Made by a program: the position numbers and the translations under genes. Shown here piece by piece: positions 1 to 8,553 of a stretch of 64,000 nucleotides of DNA (position 1 is the first letter of the stretch; each line of letters begins with the position of its first letter). Source of the DNA: Pseudomonas sp. (GTDB lineage Bacteria; Pseudomonadota; Gammaproteobacteria; Pseudomonadales; Pseudomonadaceae); contig JAUSOF010000002.1 of NCBI GenBank assembly GCA_030656145.1, positions 221,284 to 285,283 on the forward strand. The letters run 5' to 3'. The notes beneath the pieces are model-generated. The model made no database searches. It worked only from the letters and a program-made list of their open reading frames with translations, and had not been told where the DNA came from.

Positions 1-67
1 TTTTTAGCTACACGGGGCCGATTCCTAGTGAGCTGACATGCATTCTTAAATGACGAGTGGGCGTTCG

Positions 68-1081
68 ATGAAGCTGTTGGTAACAGGAGGTGCCGGTTAT
101 ATAGGCTCCCATACCGTGCTTGAGCTGCTGCAGGCCGGGCATGAGGTTGTAGTGCTGGATAACCTGTGTAACAGCTCGCTAGAGTCCCTGCGCCGTGTCC
201 AGGCGATAGCTGGGCGCTCACTGTTGTTTGTTGAGGGTGATATTCGCAACAGGACACTGCTTGATCAACTTTTTGCACAACATCAAATAGATGCGGTCGT
301 GCATTTTGCTGGACTTAAAGCTGTTGGCGAGAGTGTGCGGAAGCCGCTTGATTATTACGCCAGCAATATGGCGGGGACCCTTACCCTTTGCCAGGCTATG
401 GCTGATGCGGAGGTTTTTCGTCTGGTGTTCAGCTCTTCGGCGACTGTCTATGGTGATCCTGCTCGGGTGCCGGCCAGTGAAGAGAGCCCTGTCACCAACC
501 CCAGTAGCCCTTACGGGCGTAGCAAGCTGATGGTGGAGCAGCTACTGCAGGATCTGCAGTGTTCCGATGCGCGTTGGTCAATTGGTATCTTGCGTTATTT
601 CAATCCGGTCGGAGCGCACTCGAGTGGCTTGATTGGCGAAGACCCATTGGGTCTCCCGAATAACCTCTTGCCTTACCTGAGCCAGGTGGCTATTGGTAAG
701 CTTGATTGCCTGCAGGTGTATGGCAATGACTACCCAACGCCAGATGGTACCTGCGTTCGCGACTATATCCATGTGGTCGATTTGGCGCTGGGGCACTTGC
801 GGGCGTTGCAGTTCATTAGCAGTCGGCGTGGGTGTGAGGTTTGGAATCTAGGCGCCGGCAAAGGCTACTCAGTGCTGCAGGTGATTAGCGCTTTTGAGCA
901 GGCCAGTGGGCGAACTGTGCGTTACGTTTTTGGCCCGCGCAGGGCTGGCGATATTGCTGCCAATTGGGCTGAGCCGAGCAAGGCTGCGTGTGAATTGGGC
1001 TGGAAAGCCGAGCGCAGTTTAGCAAACATGATGGCCGATACTTGGCGCTGGCAAAGCATGAATCCGCAAGGCTATCGCTGA
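68..1081 (+). CDS. galE: UDP-glucose 4-epimerase GalE
   Basis: Extended short-chain dehydrogenase/reductase of 337 residues, the usual GalE length. The family uses bound NAD+ to interconvert UDP-glucose and UDP-galactose (some members also the N-acetyl forms) in the cytoplasm. Visible motifs are the NAD-binding TGGAGYIGSH at residues 6-15, the FSSSATVYG strand and the catalytic YGRSK. The ATG at 68 is preferred to the in-frame ATG at 50 because it puts the first Rossmann strand at residue 2, as in the family. It leads a co-directional run of glycosyltransferase genes, so it probably supplies a UDP-galactose-type donor for LPS core or a related glycan. Substrate choice between Glc/Gal and GlcNAc/GalNAc cannot be read from here. 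Confidence 0.93.
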   Translation: MKLLVTGGAGYIGSHTVLELLQAGHEVVVLDNLCNSSLESLRRVQAIAGRSLLFVEGDIRNRTLLDQLFAQHQIDAVVHFAGLKAVGESVRKPLDYYASNMAGTLTLCQAMADAEVFRLVFSSSATVYGDPARVPASEESPVTNPSSPYGRSKLMVEQLLQDLQCSDARWSIGILRYFNPVGAHSSGLIGEDPLGLPNNLLPYLSQVAIGKLDCLQVYGNDYPTPDGTCVRDYIHVVDLALGHLRALQFISSRRGCEVWNLGAGKGYSVLQVISAFEQASGRTVRYVFGPRRAGDIAANWAEPSKAACELGWKAERSLANMMADTWRWQSMNPQGYR

Positions 1082-1112
1082 CTATTACTGAGGTTCGCCC
1101 TGAAGGAGTTGT

Positions 1113-1994
1113 ATGAGCAAGTCCCCAAGCATCTGTTTCGTAATGCCTTACTTTGGCAAGTGGCCGTTTTGGATGCCGTTCTTTCTGCAAAGCTGCCGGT
1201 TGAATCCGAGTATTGATTGGCTGTTTTACAGTGATTGTGCGCCACTGGAAAATTGCCCGGAAAATGTTCGGGTGGTGACGATGAGCTTCGCTGAATATTG
1301 CCAGCATGCGTCAGCCCGACTCGGTGTCAATTTTCAGCCGACCCAAGCCTATAAGCTCTGTGACATTCGACCAGCATTTGGTCTGATTCATGAGGCGGAT
1401 CTGCAAGGTTACGAGTTTTGGGGCTTCGGTGATATCGACCTGATCTATGGTGACTTGCGGGCCTATTTTACCGATGAGCGCTTGCGGTGCCATGACCTCT
1501 ATTCGACCCATGCGCGCCGGGTGTCCGGGCATTTGTGCCTGATTCGCAATACGTCACGTATGCGGAGTGCGTTTAAGCGCATACCAAGTTGGCAGCAGCG
1601 TTTCTGTGACCCTCGGCATCAGGCCCTGGATGAGGGCGCTTTTACGCGCCTCTTTTTACGTAACAAGAACTTGCCTGTCGCGCTGCAGAAACTATTCGGT
1701 ACGCTGCTGAATCCGTGGTATCGGCGTAGCGAGTTTATTGAGGCTTACAGCACACCGTATGCGCATATCGATTGGCACGACGGCAGCCGTGACTTTCCGA
1801 AAAAGTGGCACTGGAATGCTGGCAAGCTGACCAATGATCAGGATGGCGTGCGTGAGTTCCCTTATTTTCACTTTATTGTGTGGAAACGGCATGGCTGGGA
1901 TCAGTTACCACTGGAACAGTTGGAAGCCTCTACGCAATTTGCCCAGCGTATGGGTTGGTCGGTGAGCCCGCAGGGCTTTGAGTGTGAAGAATGA
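1113..1994 (+). CDS. DUF6625-type putative glycosyltransferase
   Basis: 293 residues. The N-terminus (CFVMPYFGKWPFWMPFF) and the central WGFGDIDLIYGDLR match my recollection of DUF6625 proteins found in polysaccharide clusters; FGDIDLIYGD looks like a DxD nucleotide-sugar/metal site, so a GT-A-type transferase is the best guess. No signal peptide or membrane span is seen, so it should act at the cytoplasmic face. A GGAGTTGT ribosome-binding stretch precedes the ATG. Its last four bases (ATGA) overlap the next gene, implying translational coupling in the galE-led operon. Function is inferred from context and the acidic motif only; the acceptor is unknown. Confidence 0.72.
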   Translation: MSKSPSICFVMPYFGKWPFWMPFFLQSCRLNPSIDWLFYSDCAPLENCPENVRVVTMSFAEYCQHASARLGVNFQPTQAYKLCDIRPAFGLIHEADLQGYEFWGFGDIDLIYGDLRAYFTDERLRCHDLYSTHARRVSGHLCLIRNTSRMRSAFKRIPSWQQRFCDPRHQALDEGAFTRLFLRNKNLPVALQKLFGTLLNPWYRRSEFIEAYSTPYAHIDWHDGSRDFPKKWHWNAGKLTNDQDGVREFPYFHFIVWKRHGWDQLPLEQLEASTQFAQRMGWSVSPQGFECEE

Positions 1995-3145
1995 TGTCCA
2001 GGCGCATGAAGGTTTTACAGCTACAGCCGGATTACAACGTCAAGGCTCATGACTTTGCTGATTTGGCTGAACAAATCGTCAAGGCTTTGCCGAACGAGTG
2101 CTATTCCGTCGTCGCGGCATTTCTGCGCGGTAAGCCTGGGCCTGGCGAGCCAGTGAGTCGTGCAGAGCGCTCGGTGTATTTCGAGTTTTCAGATAAGCAA
2201 CTCAAAGGCCTGCGTCTGCGGGCGATGTGGCGACTCTATCAGTTTTGCCGTGATGAACAATTTGATGTGGTGATTTGTAATCGCTTCAAACCCGTCAATA
2301 TGATGTTGCAGCTGAACCGCTGGTTAAAGGTGCCGCTGTGCATTGGCATCTCCCATGGTTTTGGTGAGTACGACCGTTTTTACCGGCGTCGACAAGCCCG
2401 GCGACTGATCGATAAGGCCTGGCGTTTCGTTGGGGTTTCCCCAGCGGTTAAGCAGTACCTGCTGGACTGCAAGTGTGGTTTCACCGAGCACAATACCGTG
2501 GCTATTACCAATGCCATCGATATCGAGCAGGCCGCTGCCTTGCAACATTCCCGCGAAGAGGCTCGCCGCATGCTGGGGCTTGATCCCGATGTACGTTTGC
2601 TCGGGGCGCTGGGTCGGTTGGTGCCGGTGAAGGGGCATATCTATCTGCTTCAGGCATTTGCCAAGCTCAAAGACGTTTATCCCCAGGTGCAACTGGCTAT
2701 TATCGGCAAAGGCCGTGAAGAATCGCGGCTGTTGGCCGAGGTTGAGCGGCTCGGACTTGGTGGTCGGGTCCATCTGCTCGGCTTTCGTGAAAATGCCCTG
2801 CAATATGTGCGGGCCTTTGATATCTGGACCATGCCGTCTCTGGCCGAAGGCTTGGGCTTGGCATTGCTGGAAGGTATGAGTGGGCATTTACCCGTGATTG
2901 CTTCCAATGTGCCGGCGATGCTGCCATTGATTGAGGGGGCCAATGGCATTGCCGTGCCGCCGACTGATGTTGAGTCGCTGAGTCGGGCGCTTGACCGCTA
3001 CTTGCAATTGGATGATCAGCAGTTGCGGGTAAAGGGTGAGCAGTCCTATGCCTATTTGTGTGCAAATCACGACATAGAAACCTTCAGGCAACAGTACCGA
3101 CAGCTCATTGAAGAGTCGTTGCGTCAGGCGAGTGCTTTCTCATGA
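1991..3145 (+). CDS. GT4-family glycosyltransferase
   Basis: 384 residues with GT-B architecture. The C-terminal half carries the GT4 signature GRLVPVKGH followed by PSLAEGLGLALLEGM, whose E-x7-E pair contacts the nucleotide sugar, and then PVIASNVP. It is cytosolic and probably adds a hexose or heptose to LPS core or another surface glycan. Starts at 1991, 1994 and 2006 (MKVLQLQPDY) are all possible; the last gives the cleanest first strand. The start overlaps the upstream gene and the end overlaps the downstream gene, each by an ATGA, so the three proteins are probably made together. Donor and linkage cannot be assigned. Confidence 0.88.
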   Translation: MMSRRMKVLQLQPDYNVKAHDFADLAEQIVKALPNECYSVVAAFLRGKPGPGEPVSRAERSVYFEFSDKQLKGLRLRAMWRLYQFCRDEQFDVVICNRFKPVNMMLQLNRWLKVPLCIGISHGFGEYDRFYRRRQARRLIDKAWRFVGVSPAVKQYLLDCKCGFTEHNTVAITNAIDIEQAAALQHSREEARRMLGLDPDVRLLGALGRLVPVKGHIYLLQAFAKLKDVYPQVQLAIIGKGREESRLLAEVERLGLGGRVHLLGFRENALQYVRAFDIWTMPSLAEGLGLALLEGMSGHLPVIASNVPAMLPLIEGANGIAVPPTDVESLSRALDRYLQLDDQQLRVKGEQSYAYLCANHDIETFRQQYRQLIEESLRQASAFS

Positions 3146-4026
3146 GTAAGAGTCTCCCATTGGTCAGTGTCATCATCGCGTCCTATAACCATGCACCGTA
3201 TATCGAAGAGTGCATTCTCAGCGTGCTTGGGCAGACCTACGAGCATGTGGAGCTATTAGTGGTGGATGATGGTTCGACAGATGACAGTGTTGAGCGTATC
3301 CGTCGTTTGCAAATTGAGCATGGTTTCGATTTCCAAGTGCAGCAGAATCAGGGGCTGACATATACGCTGAACTCGGCAATTGCTAGGGCGGAGGGGATCC
3401 TTATTGTGCCTTTTGGTTCGGACGATGTGATGTTGCCCGAGCGCTTGGCCAAGCAGGTGGCCTACATGGTTGACAAACCAGAGGTAGGTATTTGCGCAGG
3501 TAATATCGAGTTGATCGACTCAGAGGGAAATCTTTTTCCCGAGGCACGTCAGCGTCGAGATGTGCCTTTCCGACGAATGGACTTCGACGATGTATTTATG
3601 GAGCGCAAGCCCTATGCGCCTGCCACGACCTTGATGATCCGTAAGGAAGCCTTGGATAAAGTAGGCGGCTTTGATCCGGAAATTCGGCTTGAGGACTTGG
3701 CGATTGAACTGAAGATCACCCATGCGGGCTACTACATCGACTGTTTGGGCGAGGTGTTAGCGCGTTACCGTAAGCACGCCACCAACTCCTATAAGAACCA
3801 CCGGTTTATGATTGACAGCATCCTGCGCATTTATGCCTTGTACCGCAATCATCCTCAGTATGAGTTTGTCCGCACGCGTTTTCTCAGCTCAATGTTTCTC
3901 AAATGCTCCAATCGTGACCGCAAACTGGCGCGTGAGTTGCTCATGCAAATCCCCTTTAAGTATTGGTCGAAGAAAACCTGGCGTGGGTTGATGCGTCTGT
4001 ATTTCTCACCGCTGGAAAAGGCCTGA
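3142..4026 (+). CDS. GT2-family glycosyltransferase
   Basis: 294 residues, GT-A fold. The N-terminus SVIIASYNHAPYIEECI, the VVDDGSTDDS nucleotide-binding loop and the metal-binding FGSDD (about residues 91-95) are classic family 2 features; EDLAIELKI probably supplies the catalytic base region. No membrane segment is seen, which argues against a processive synthase and for single sugar transfer in the cytoplasm. The ATG lies in the ATGA overlap with the preceding GT4 gene, and the following acetyltransferase starts about six bases after the stop. Sugar and acceptor are unknown. Confidence 0.9.
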   Translation: MSKSLPLVSVIIASYNHAPYIEECILSVLGQTYEHVELLVVDDGSTDDSVERIRRLQIEHGFDFQVQQNQGLTYTLNSAIARAEGILIVPFGSDDVMLPERLAKQVAYMVDKPEVGICAGNIELIDSEGNLFPEARQRRDVPFRRMDFDDVFMERKPYAPATTLMIRKEALDKVGGFDPEIRLEDLAIELKITHAGYYIDCLGEVLARYRKHATNSYKNHRFMIDSILRIYALYRNHPQYEFVRTRFLSSMFLKCSNRDRKLARELLMQIPFKYWSKKTWRGLMRLYFSPLEKA

Positions 4027-4032
4027 TTGGTC

Positions 4033-4671
4033 ATGGGGCTGTGGACGCGCTTCTTGGCAAAACGGACCAAGAAACAGATACGTATGTTGCCCGAGCTGTA
4101 CCGCGGTCAGGCGAAATTCTTGCAACGTTATCCGCATTACCAGATTGGCGTGGGCACTTACGGTATTCCTGTTGTGCATGACTGGCAGGAGGGGGCCACG
4201 CTGAAGATTGGCAGCTACACCTCGATTGCCGAGCAGGTGGAGATTTTTCTCGGTGGTCATCATCGTAGCGACTGGGTTACGACATATCCGTTTCCCGCGA
4301 TGATTGCCGAGGCACGTCATATTCAGGGTTACGCCGTGAGCCGTGGTGATGTGGTAATCGGCAGTGATGTATGGCTTTGCACTAACAGCCTCATTTTGTC
4401 GGGTGTTACCGTCGGGCACGGTGCTGTGATTGCGGCGGGCGCGGTGGTTAGTCGCGACGTTGCTCCTTACTCTATTGTTGCGGGCAATCCGGCGCGGCAC
4501 ATTCGCTGGCGTTTTACACCTGAGATTTGTGCAGCACTGCTGGAGGCAGCCTGGTGGGAGTGGCCGGAAGCGGAGGTTCGAAGGATCAGCCCGCTCTTGT
4601 GTAGTGACCAACTGGATGCATTTCTGCAGTATGCACAGCAGCGCTTGGAGCGTGCTTCGCAACTCATCTAG
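4033..4671 (+). CDS. CatB-related hexapeptide O-acetyltransferase
   Basis: 212 residues from the ATG at 4033; a TTG at 4027 is a weaker alternative. Left-handed beta-helix repeats run through the middle (IGSYTSIA, VVIGSDVWLCTNS, VTVGHGAVIAAGAVV), and the ending SIVAGNPARHIRWRF is typical of the xenobiotic/CatB-like acyltransferases. FLGGHHRSDWVTTYPF contains the His pair that acts as base in the family. It probably moves acetyl from acetyl-CoA onto a sugar hydroxyl. Being last in the galE-glycosyltransferase run, it would decorate the glycan those enzymes build. Its stop faces the stop of the minus-strand kinase-like gene 11 bases away. Confidence 0.85.
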   Translation: MGLWTRFLAKRTKKQIRMLPELYRGQAKFLQRYPHYQIGVGTYGIPVVHDWQEGATLKIGSYTSIAEQVEIFLGGHHRSDWVTTYPFPAMIAEARHIQGYAVSRGDVVIGSDVWLCTNSLILSGVTVGHGAVIAAGAVVSRDVAPYSIVAGNPARHIRWRFTPEICAALLEAAWWEWPEAEVRRISPLLCSDQLDAFLQYAQQRLERASQLI

Positions 4672-4682
4672 GTCGTCTCGCG

Positions 4683-5318
4683 CTACTCGAATAGGTTGAA
4701 TGCCTGGTTGCTGGCGACGCGGTTATAGCCGCTTTTTAGTGCTTCAAGGTGCTCGTCGAACAGCCATTTTTGATCTTCGGAGTAACGTCGCATGTGCTTG
4801 AGGTTGCGTTGGCGTTTGCTCAGGCTAAGTGCAAAGCGGCTGACGCGTAGGTCTGCAAGGTCGATCAGTCCCAGTTGACCATCGGGTTGTACCAGTACAT
4901 TGCCCAGATGTACCGAGCGAAAGTAAACACCACATTCATGCAGTTTGGCGAGCAACTCGCCAAACTGCTCAACAAGTTGTTGGCGGCGCTCAAAAGAACT
5001 GCTGTTCAATGTGTGGCGCAAAGTTTGCCCAGGTAGAGGCCAATAATGGACGGCCGTTTTATTTATTGGATCAACTAACCGATAAACTTGGATGATTATG
5101 GGGCTGTTAAATCCCAAATATCGCAAACGCTCTGCGTTCTGTGCAAAACGTTTTGCGTAAGGTTTCAGAGTTTCGCTGGAAAACACTGAGCGCCGGCGGA
5201 ATAGTTTTAAAAAACTACCGTCCCCCAGGTGCAGAACTTTTGCACCAAGACCATCATGCTCCAGCACCGTCGCATTGGATGTGAGCGCACTGAGCTCAGT
5301 GGGGGAGAGGGTTTGCAT
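4683..5318 (-). CDS. WaaP/InaA-like kinase-fold protein with altered catalytic loop
   Basis: 211 residues related to the LPS-core kinase superfamily (often annotated as lipopolysaccharide kinase or toluene tolerance protein). Visible: a glycine-poor N-lobe with FLKLF (Lys38 as possible ATP lysine), the helix LLAKLHECGVYF, the catalytic-loop position FRSVHLGN at 133-140, and LIDLAD (Asp153) at the DFG position. In an ordinary kinase the loop reads H-R-D-x4-N; here Ser135 replaces the Asp, so activity is uncertain. The ATG shares one base with the stop of the O-antigen-ligase-like gene upstream, so the two are coupled. Role in LPS core phosphorylation or assembly is an inference. Confidence 0.75.
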   Translation of the reverse strand: MQTLSPTELSALTSNATVLEHDGLGAKVLHLGDGSFLKLFRRRSVFSSETLKPYAKRFAQNAERLRYLGFNSPIIIQVYRLVDPINKTAVHYWPLPGQTLRHTLNSSSFERRQQLVEQFGELLAKLHECGVYFRSVHLGNVLVQPDGQLGLIDLADLRVSRFALSLSKRQRNLKHMRRYSEDQKWLFDEHLEALKSGYNRVASNQAFNLFE

Positions 5319-6505
5319 CAGTCGTGTGTCCTTTGTGCTTGTCGGGTGCGGATGCTCAGTGCGGCAATTAGTGCCAATGGAATCCAGGTAATCAGCCAAT
5401 GCTCTTTGGGTCTTGGTAGGATGCCGCCGCCTTCTGTAAGTCCTGCGCCAATGCCGTAAACCAATAATGCACCGCATACAATGAATAAGGCATCGCTTCT
5501 GTGCCTCCAGCATTGGAGCAGGGCTATGCCATGTATGGCGAGCCAGAGGGTTAAGCCAACAATGCCAGTGTAATAGAGCACCCCAAGAGCAAAGTTGTGA
5601 GGCTCGCTGAAGGCCATGGCAAGATCTGCGATAAGTATTTCCAGGTGGGCGCCGAAACCAAAGCCCTGCCAGGGTTGTTGGCTGATCTTGCTAAGCGTGC
5701 CGGCCCACAATTCGGGGCGGTAGGACAAGCCGCGATTCGATAGGGATTCCGGATATAGCAAAACTAGCGCTAGGAAGCCCAGCGCCCCAGAGGCCAGCAG
5801 CCAAATGGAGCGTTTATTCCAGCACGCAAGGATCAGCCAGGCACAAACTAATGCAGTTGCAGCGAGAGGTGTGCGTGAGCCGGTAGCTAGCAGTGCAAAA
5901 CCCATAAGCAGTGCCGCGCTAAAAGCCGCCCAGCTTTGCCGTGGGCTTAAGGTCATGCTTAATGCAAGCCAGAGGGTGCAGAAGAAGCCGAACAGGTGCG
6001 AACTCAGTAGAGGGTTGTCTAGCGCCCCGCCACCAATAAGCCGGTCGCCGGGTATCCAGCTTGAGATAAACACAGCCAAGCTGTAGCCCGTAATCGGGAG
6101 CATCAGCAGCGCGGCGAGCAGCGTGCTTAGGGCCAGGCGCTGGTTGGACTGCAGGCCTATTAGAGCGCATGCGGCAAATAACATCAGAATGTAAAGCGGG
6201 CGCTTTAATAAGCTGCCGAAAGAAGCATCAGTATCTGACCAGCTGGTGCTGAGCAGTGCCCAGAACGAGAACATCAAGAACGTGATGATCACTGGGTTGA
6301 ACCATAGCGCTTTACTGGCAAGAGGACGCATTGCCAAGGCAAATAGCGTAGGGATGGCGATCAGGGCGTAGAACAGCTTGTGATAGAGACTACGTTCCGG
6401 CAAAACTGCCAAGCCTATCAGCAGGACGATAAAGCCCAGAGGGAGCAACCAGTTGCAGATAAAGGCGTAAGGTCGCTGCGTCCATGAGTCGATTTGCTTG
6501 TGCAT
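5318..6505 (-). CDS. O-antigen ligase/polymerase (WaaL/Wzy) family membrane protein
   Basis: 395 residues, almost wholly hydrophobic with about ten membrane segments. The PF04932-type features are the TGSRTPL stretch after a helix and the periplasmic loop ending SEPHNFALGVLYYTG, whose His is the conserved functional residue in the ligase/polymerase family. It should sit in the inner membrane and join undecaprenyl-linked glycan to lipid A-core, or polymerise it, on the periplasmic side. It is co-transcribed with the kinase-like gene (one-base overlap) and diverges from msbA, which exports lipid A-core. Ligase versus polymerase cannot be settled from sequence alone; proximity to msbA favours ligase. 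Confidence 0.82.
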   Translation of the reverse strand: MHKQIDSWTQRPYAFICNWLLPLGFIVLLIGLAVLPERSLYHKLFYALIAIPTLFALAMRPLASKALWFNPVIITFLMFSFWALLSTSWSDTDASFGSLLKRPLYILMLFAACALIGLQSNQRLALSTLLAALLMLPITGYSLAVFISSWIPGDRLIGGGALDNPLLSSHLFGFFCTLWLALSMTLSPRQSWAAFSAALLMGFALLATGSRTPLAATALVCAWLILACWNKRSIWLLASGALGFLALVLLYPESLSNRGLSYRPELWAGTLSKISQQPWQGFGFGAHLEILIADLAMAFSEPHNFALGVLYYTGIVGLTLWLAIHGIALLQCWRHRSDALFIVCGALLVYGIGAGLTEGGGILPRPKEHWLITWIPLALIAALSIRTRQAQRTHD

Positions 6506-6735
6506 CTATCGATAAGTCCAAACCTGTGATTGATCCGTAATTCTACAGGATCAAGACCTGCCTTTACTTCGCGAAGCATCAAATTGTCCTGGTTGCCGAG
6601 CCTGTGAGGTCAGTTGCTGCGATGTAGCGTCATCAAAGATGCCGATGAGTGCGCTTTGGCGTGCGGGTGCTAGCGTGGTCGCAGCCTCGTTGGGCTATGG
6701 TAACATCTCACCCTTTATCCAGCGCAGGCCGACTT

Positions 6736-8553
6736 ATGAGCGAAAAAGCTGCAAGCCCAGACTCTTCCTCGAGTCTTAAGATTTACCTGCGCTTGCTCTC
6801 TTATGTTAGGCCCTACCTGTTTTTTTTCGCGCTGAGTATCCTGGGTTTTCTGATTTTCGCTTCTACTCAGCCAATGCTGGGCTACATTCTCAAGTATTTT
6901 GTCGATGGACTTTCCAATCCTGAAGCGAGTCTGTTCCCGAGTGTTCCGTACTTACGCGATTTGCAACTCGTGCAGGCAGTGCCGCTGCTGATCGTGTTGA
7001 TCGCATTTTGGCAAGGCGTAGGCTCTTATCTGGGTAACTATTTCCTGGCCAAGGTATCGCTGGGGCTGGTACACGATCTACGCGTGGCGCTGTTTAACAA
7101 CCTGCTGACCTTGCCCAATCGGTATTTCGATAATCACAACTCCGGGCATCTGATTTCCCGCATCACCTATAACGTCACCATGGTGACGGGAGCGGCCACT
7201 GATGCGATCAAGGTTGTGGTGCGTGAAGGTATGACAGTGGTGTTTCTGTTCGCCACTCTGCTGTGGATGAACTGGAAGCTGACTCTGGTAATGGTCGCTA
7301 TTCTTCCCGTAATCGGTTTGATGGTTAGCAGTGCGAGCAAGAAATTTCGCAAGCAGAGCAAGAAAATCCAGGTGGCCATGGGCGATGTCACCCACGTGGC
7401 CTCGGAGACTATTCAGGGCTATCGCGTGGTACGCAGCTTTGGTGGTGAGGCGTATGAGCAGCACCGTTTTCTGGCTTCAAGCGAAGATAATCGAGTCAAG
7501 CAGCTAAAGATGGTCAGGACAGGAGCCGTTTACACGCCAAGCCTGCAATTGGTGATTTACAGTGCCATGGCCGTGCTGATGTTTCTGGTGCTGTTCATGC
7601 GCGGCGATGCTTCGGCTGGTGATTTGGTGGCCTACATCACCCTGGCAGGGCTGTTGCCTAAGCCCATTCGTCAGTTGTCTGAGGTCAGTTCTACCATCCA
7701 GAAAGGTGTAGCCGGCGCCGAGAGTATCTTCGAGCAGCTCGATGAGGCGCAGGAGGTTGATCGCGGCAGCCAGGAGCGCGAGCGGGTCAGCGGTCGCCTT
7801 GAGGTGCGCAGCCTGAGCTTTCAGTACCCAGGTGCTGAGAAGTTGGTGCTGAACGATATTTCCTTTTGTGTCCAGCCCGGCCAAATGGTCGCATTGGTCG
7901 GTCGGTCAGGCAGTGGCAAGTCGACTCTGGCCAGTCTGATTCCGCGTTTCTATCACCACGAGCAGGGCCAGATCCTGCTCGATGGCCTGGATGTGGAAGA
8001 TTACAAATTGCGTAATCTGCGTCGCCATATTGCCTTGGTGACCCAGCATGTCACGTTGTTCAATGACACCGTGCGCAACAACATCGCCTATGGCGATCTG
8101 GCTGGAGCGCCTCTGGATACCGTTAAAAAGGCTGCAGAGGACGCCTATGCCGCCGAATTTATCGAGCAGATGCCGCATGGCTACGACACGCTGGTTGGCG
8201 AGAATGGAGTGCTGCTGTCCGGCGGTCAGCGTCAGCGCCTGGCGATCGCTCGTGCGCTTCTCAAGGATGCGCCTTTGCTGATTCTAGATGAGGCCACTTC
8301 GGCGCTGGATACCGAGTCGGAGCGGCATATCCAGGCTGCGCTCGATAAGGTGGTTCAGGGCCGCACCACCATTGTTATTGCCCACCGTTTGAGCACCATT
8401 GAGAAGGCTGATCTGATTCTGGTGATGGACCAGGGGCAGATTGTAGAGCGCGGTACGCACAGTGAATTGCTGGCTTTGAATGGTTACTATGCACGGCTGC
8501 ATGCCCGTGATTTCGCTGAGGATGAAGACGTTAACGCGGAGCCAGGTGCCTGA
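6736..8553 (+). CDS. msbA: Lipid A-core flippase MsbA (ABC exporter)
   Basis: 605 residues, matching MsbA half-transporters. Six membrane helices occupy roughly residues 20-320, followed by one ATPase domain with Walker A GRSGSGKST (about 386-394), the LSGGQRQR signature (about 493) and Walker B LLILDEATSALD. It flips lipid A-core across the inner membrane as a homodimer. The ATG at 6736 is chosen over the upstream in-frame ATG because MSEKAAS... gives the normal short N-terminus. The stop shares one base with the start of mig-14, so the genes are coupled. The 230-bp gap to the divergent ligase gene must hold both promoters, but I could not place convincing boxes. Confidence 0.97.
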   Translation: MSEKAASPDSSSSLKIYLRLLSYVRPYLFFFALSILGFLIFASTQPMLGYILKYFVDGLSNPEASLFPSVPYLRDLQLVQAVPLLIVLIAFWQGVGSYLGNYFLAKVSLGLVHDLRVALFNNLLTLPNRYFDNHNSGHLISRITYNVTMVTGAATDAIKVVVREGMTVVFLFATLLWMNWKLTLVMVAILPVIGLMVSSASKKFRKQSKKIQVAMGDVTHVASETIQGYRVVRSFGGEAYEQHRFLASSEDNRVKQLKMVRTGAVYTPSLQLVIYSAMAVLMFLVLFMRGDASAGDLVAYITLAGLLPKPIRQLSEVSSTIQKGVAGAESIFEQLDEAQEVDRGSQERERVSGRLEVRSLSFQYPGAEKLVLNDISFCVQPGQMVALVGRSGSGKSTLASLIPRFYHHEQGQILLDGLDVEDYKLRNLRRHIALVTQHVTLFNDTVRNNIAYGDLAGAPLDTVKKAAEDAYAAEFIEQMPHGYDTLVGENGVLLSGGQRQRLAIARALLKDAPLLILDEATSALDTESERHIQAALDKVVQGRTTIVIAHRLSTIEKADLILVMDQGQIVERGTHSELLALNGYYARLHARDFAEDEDVNAEPGA

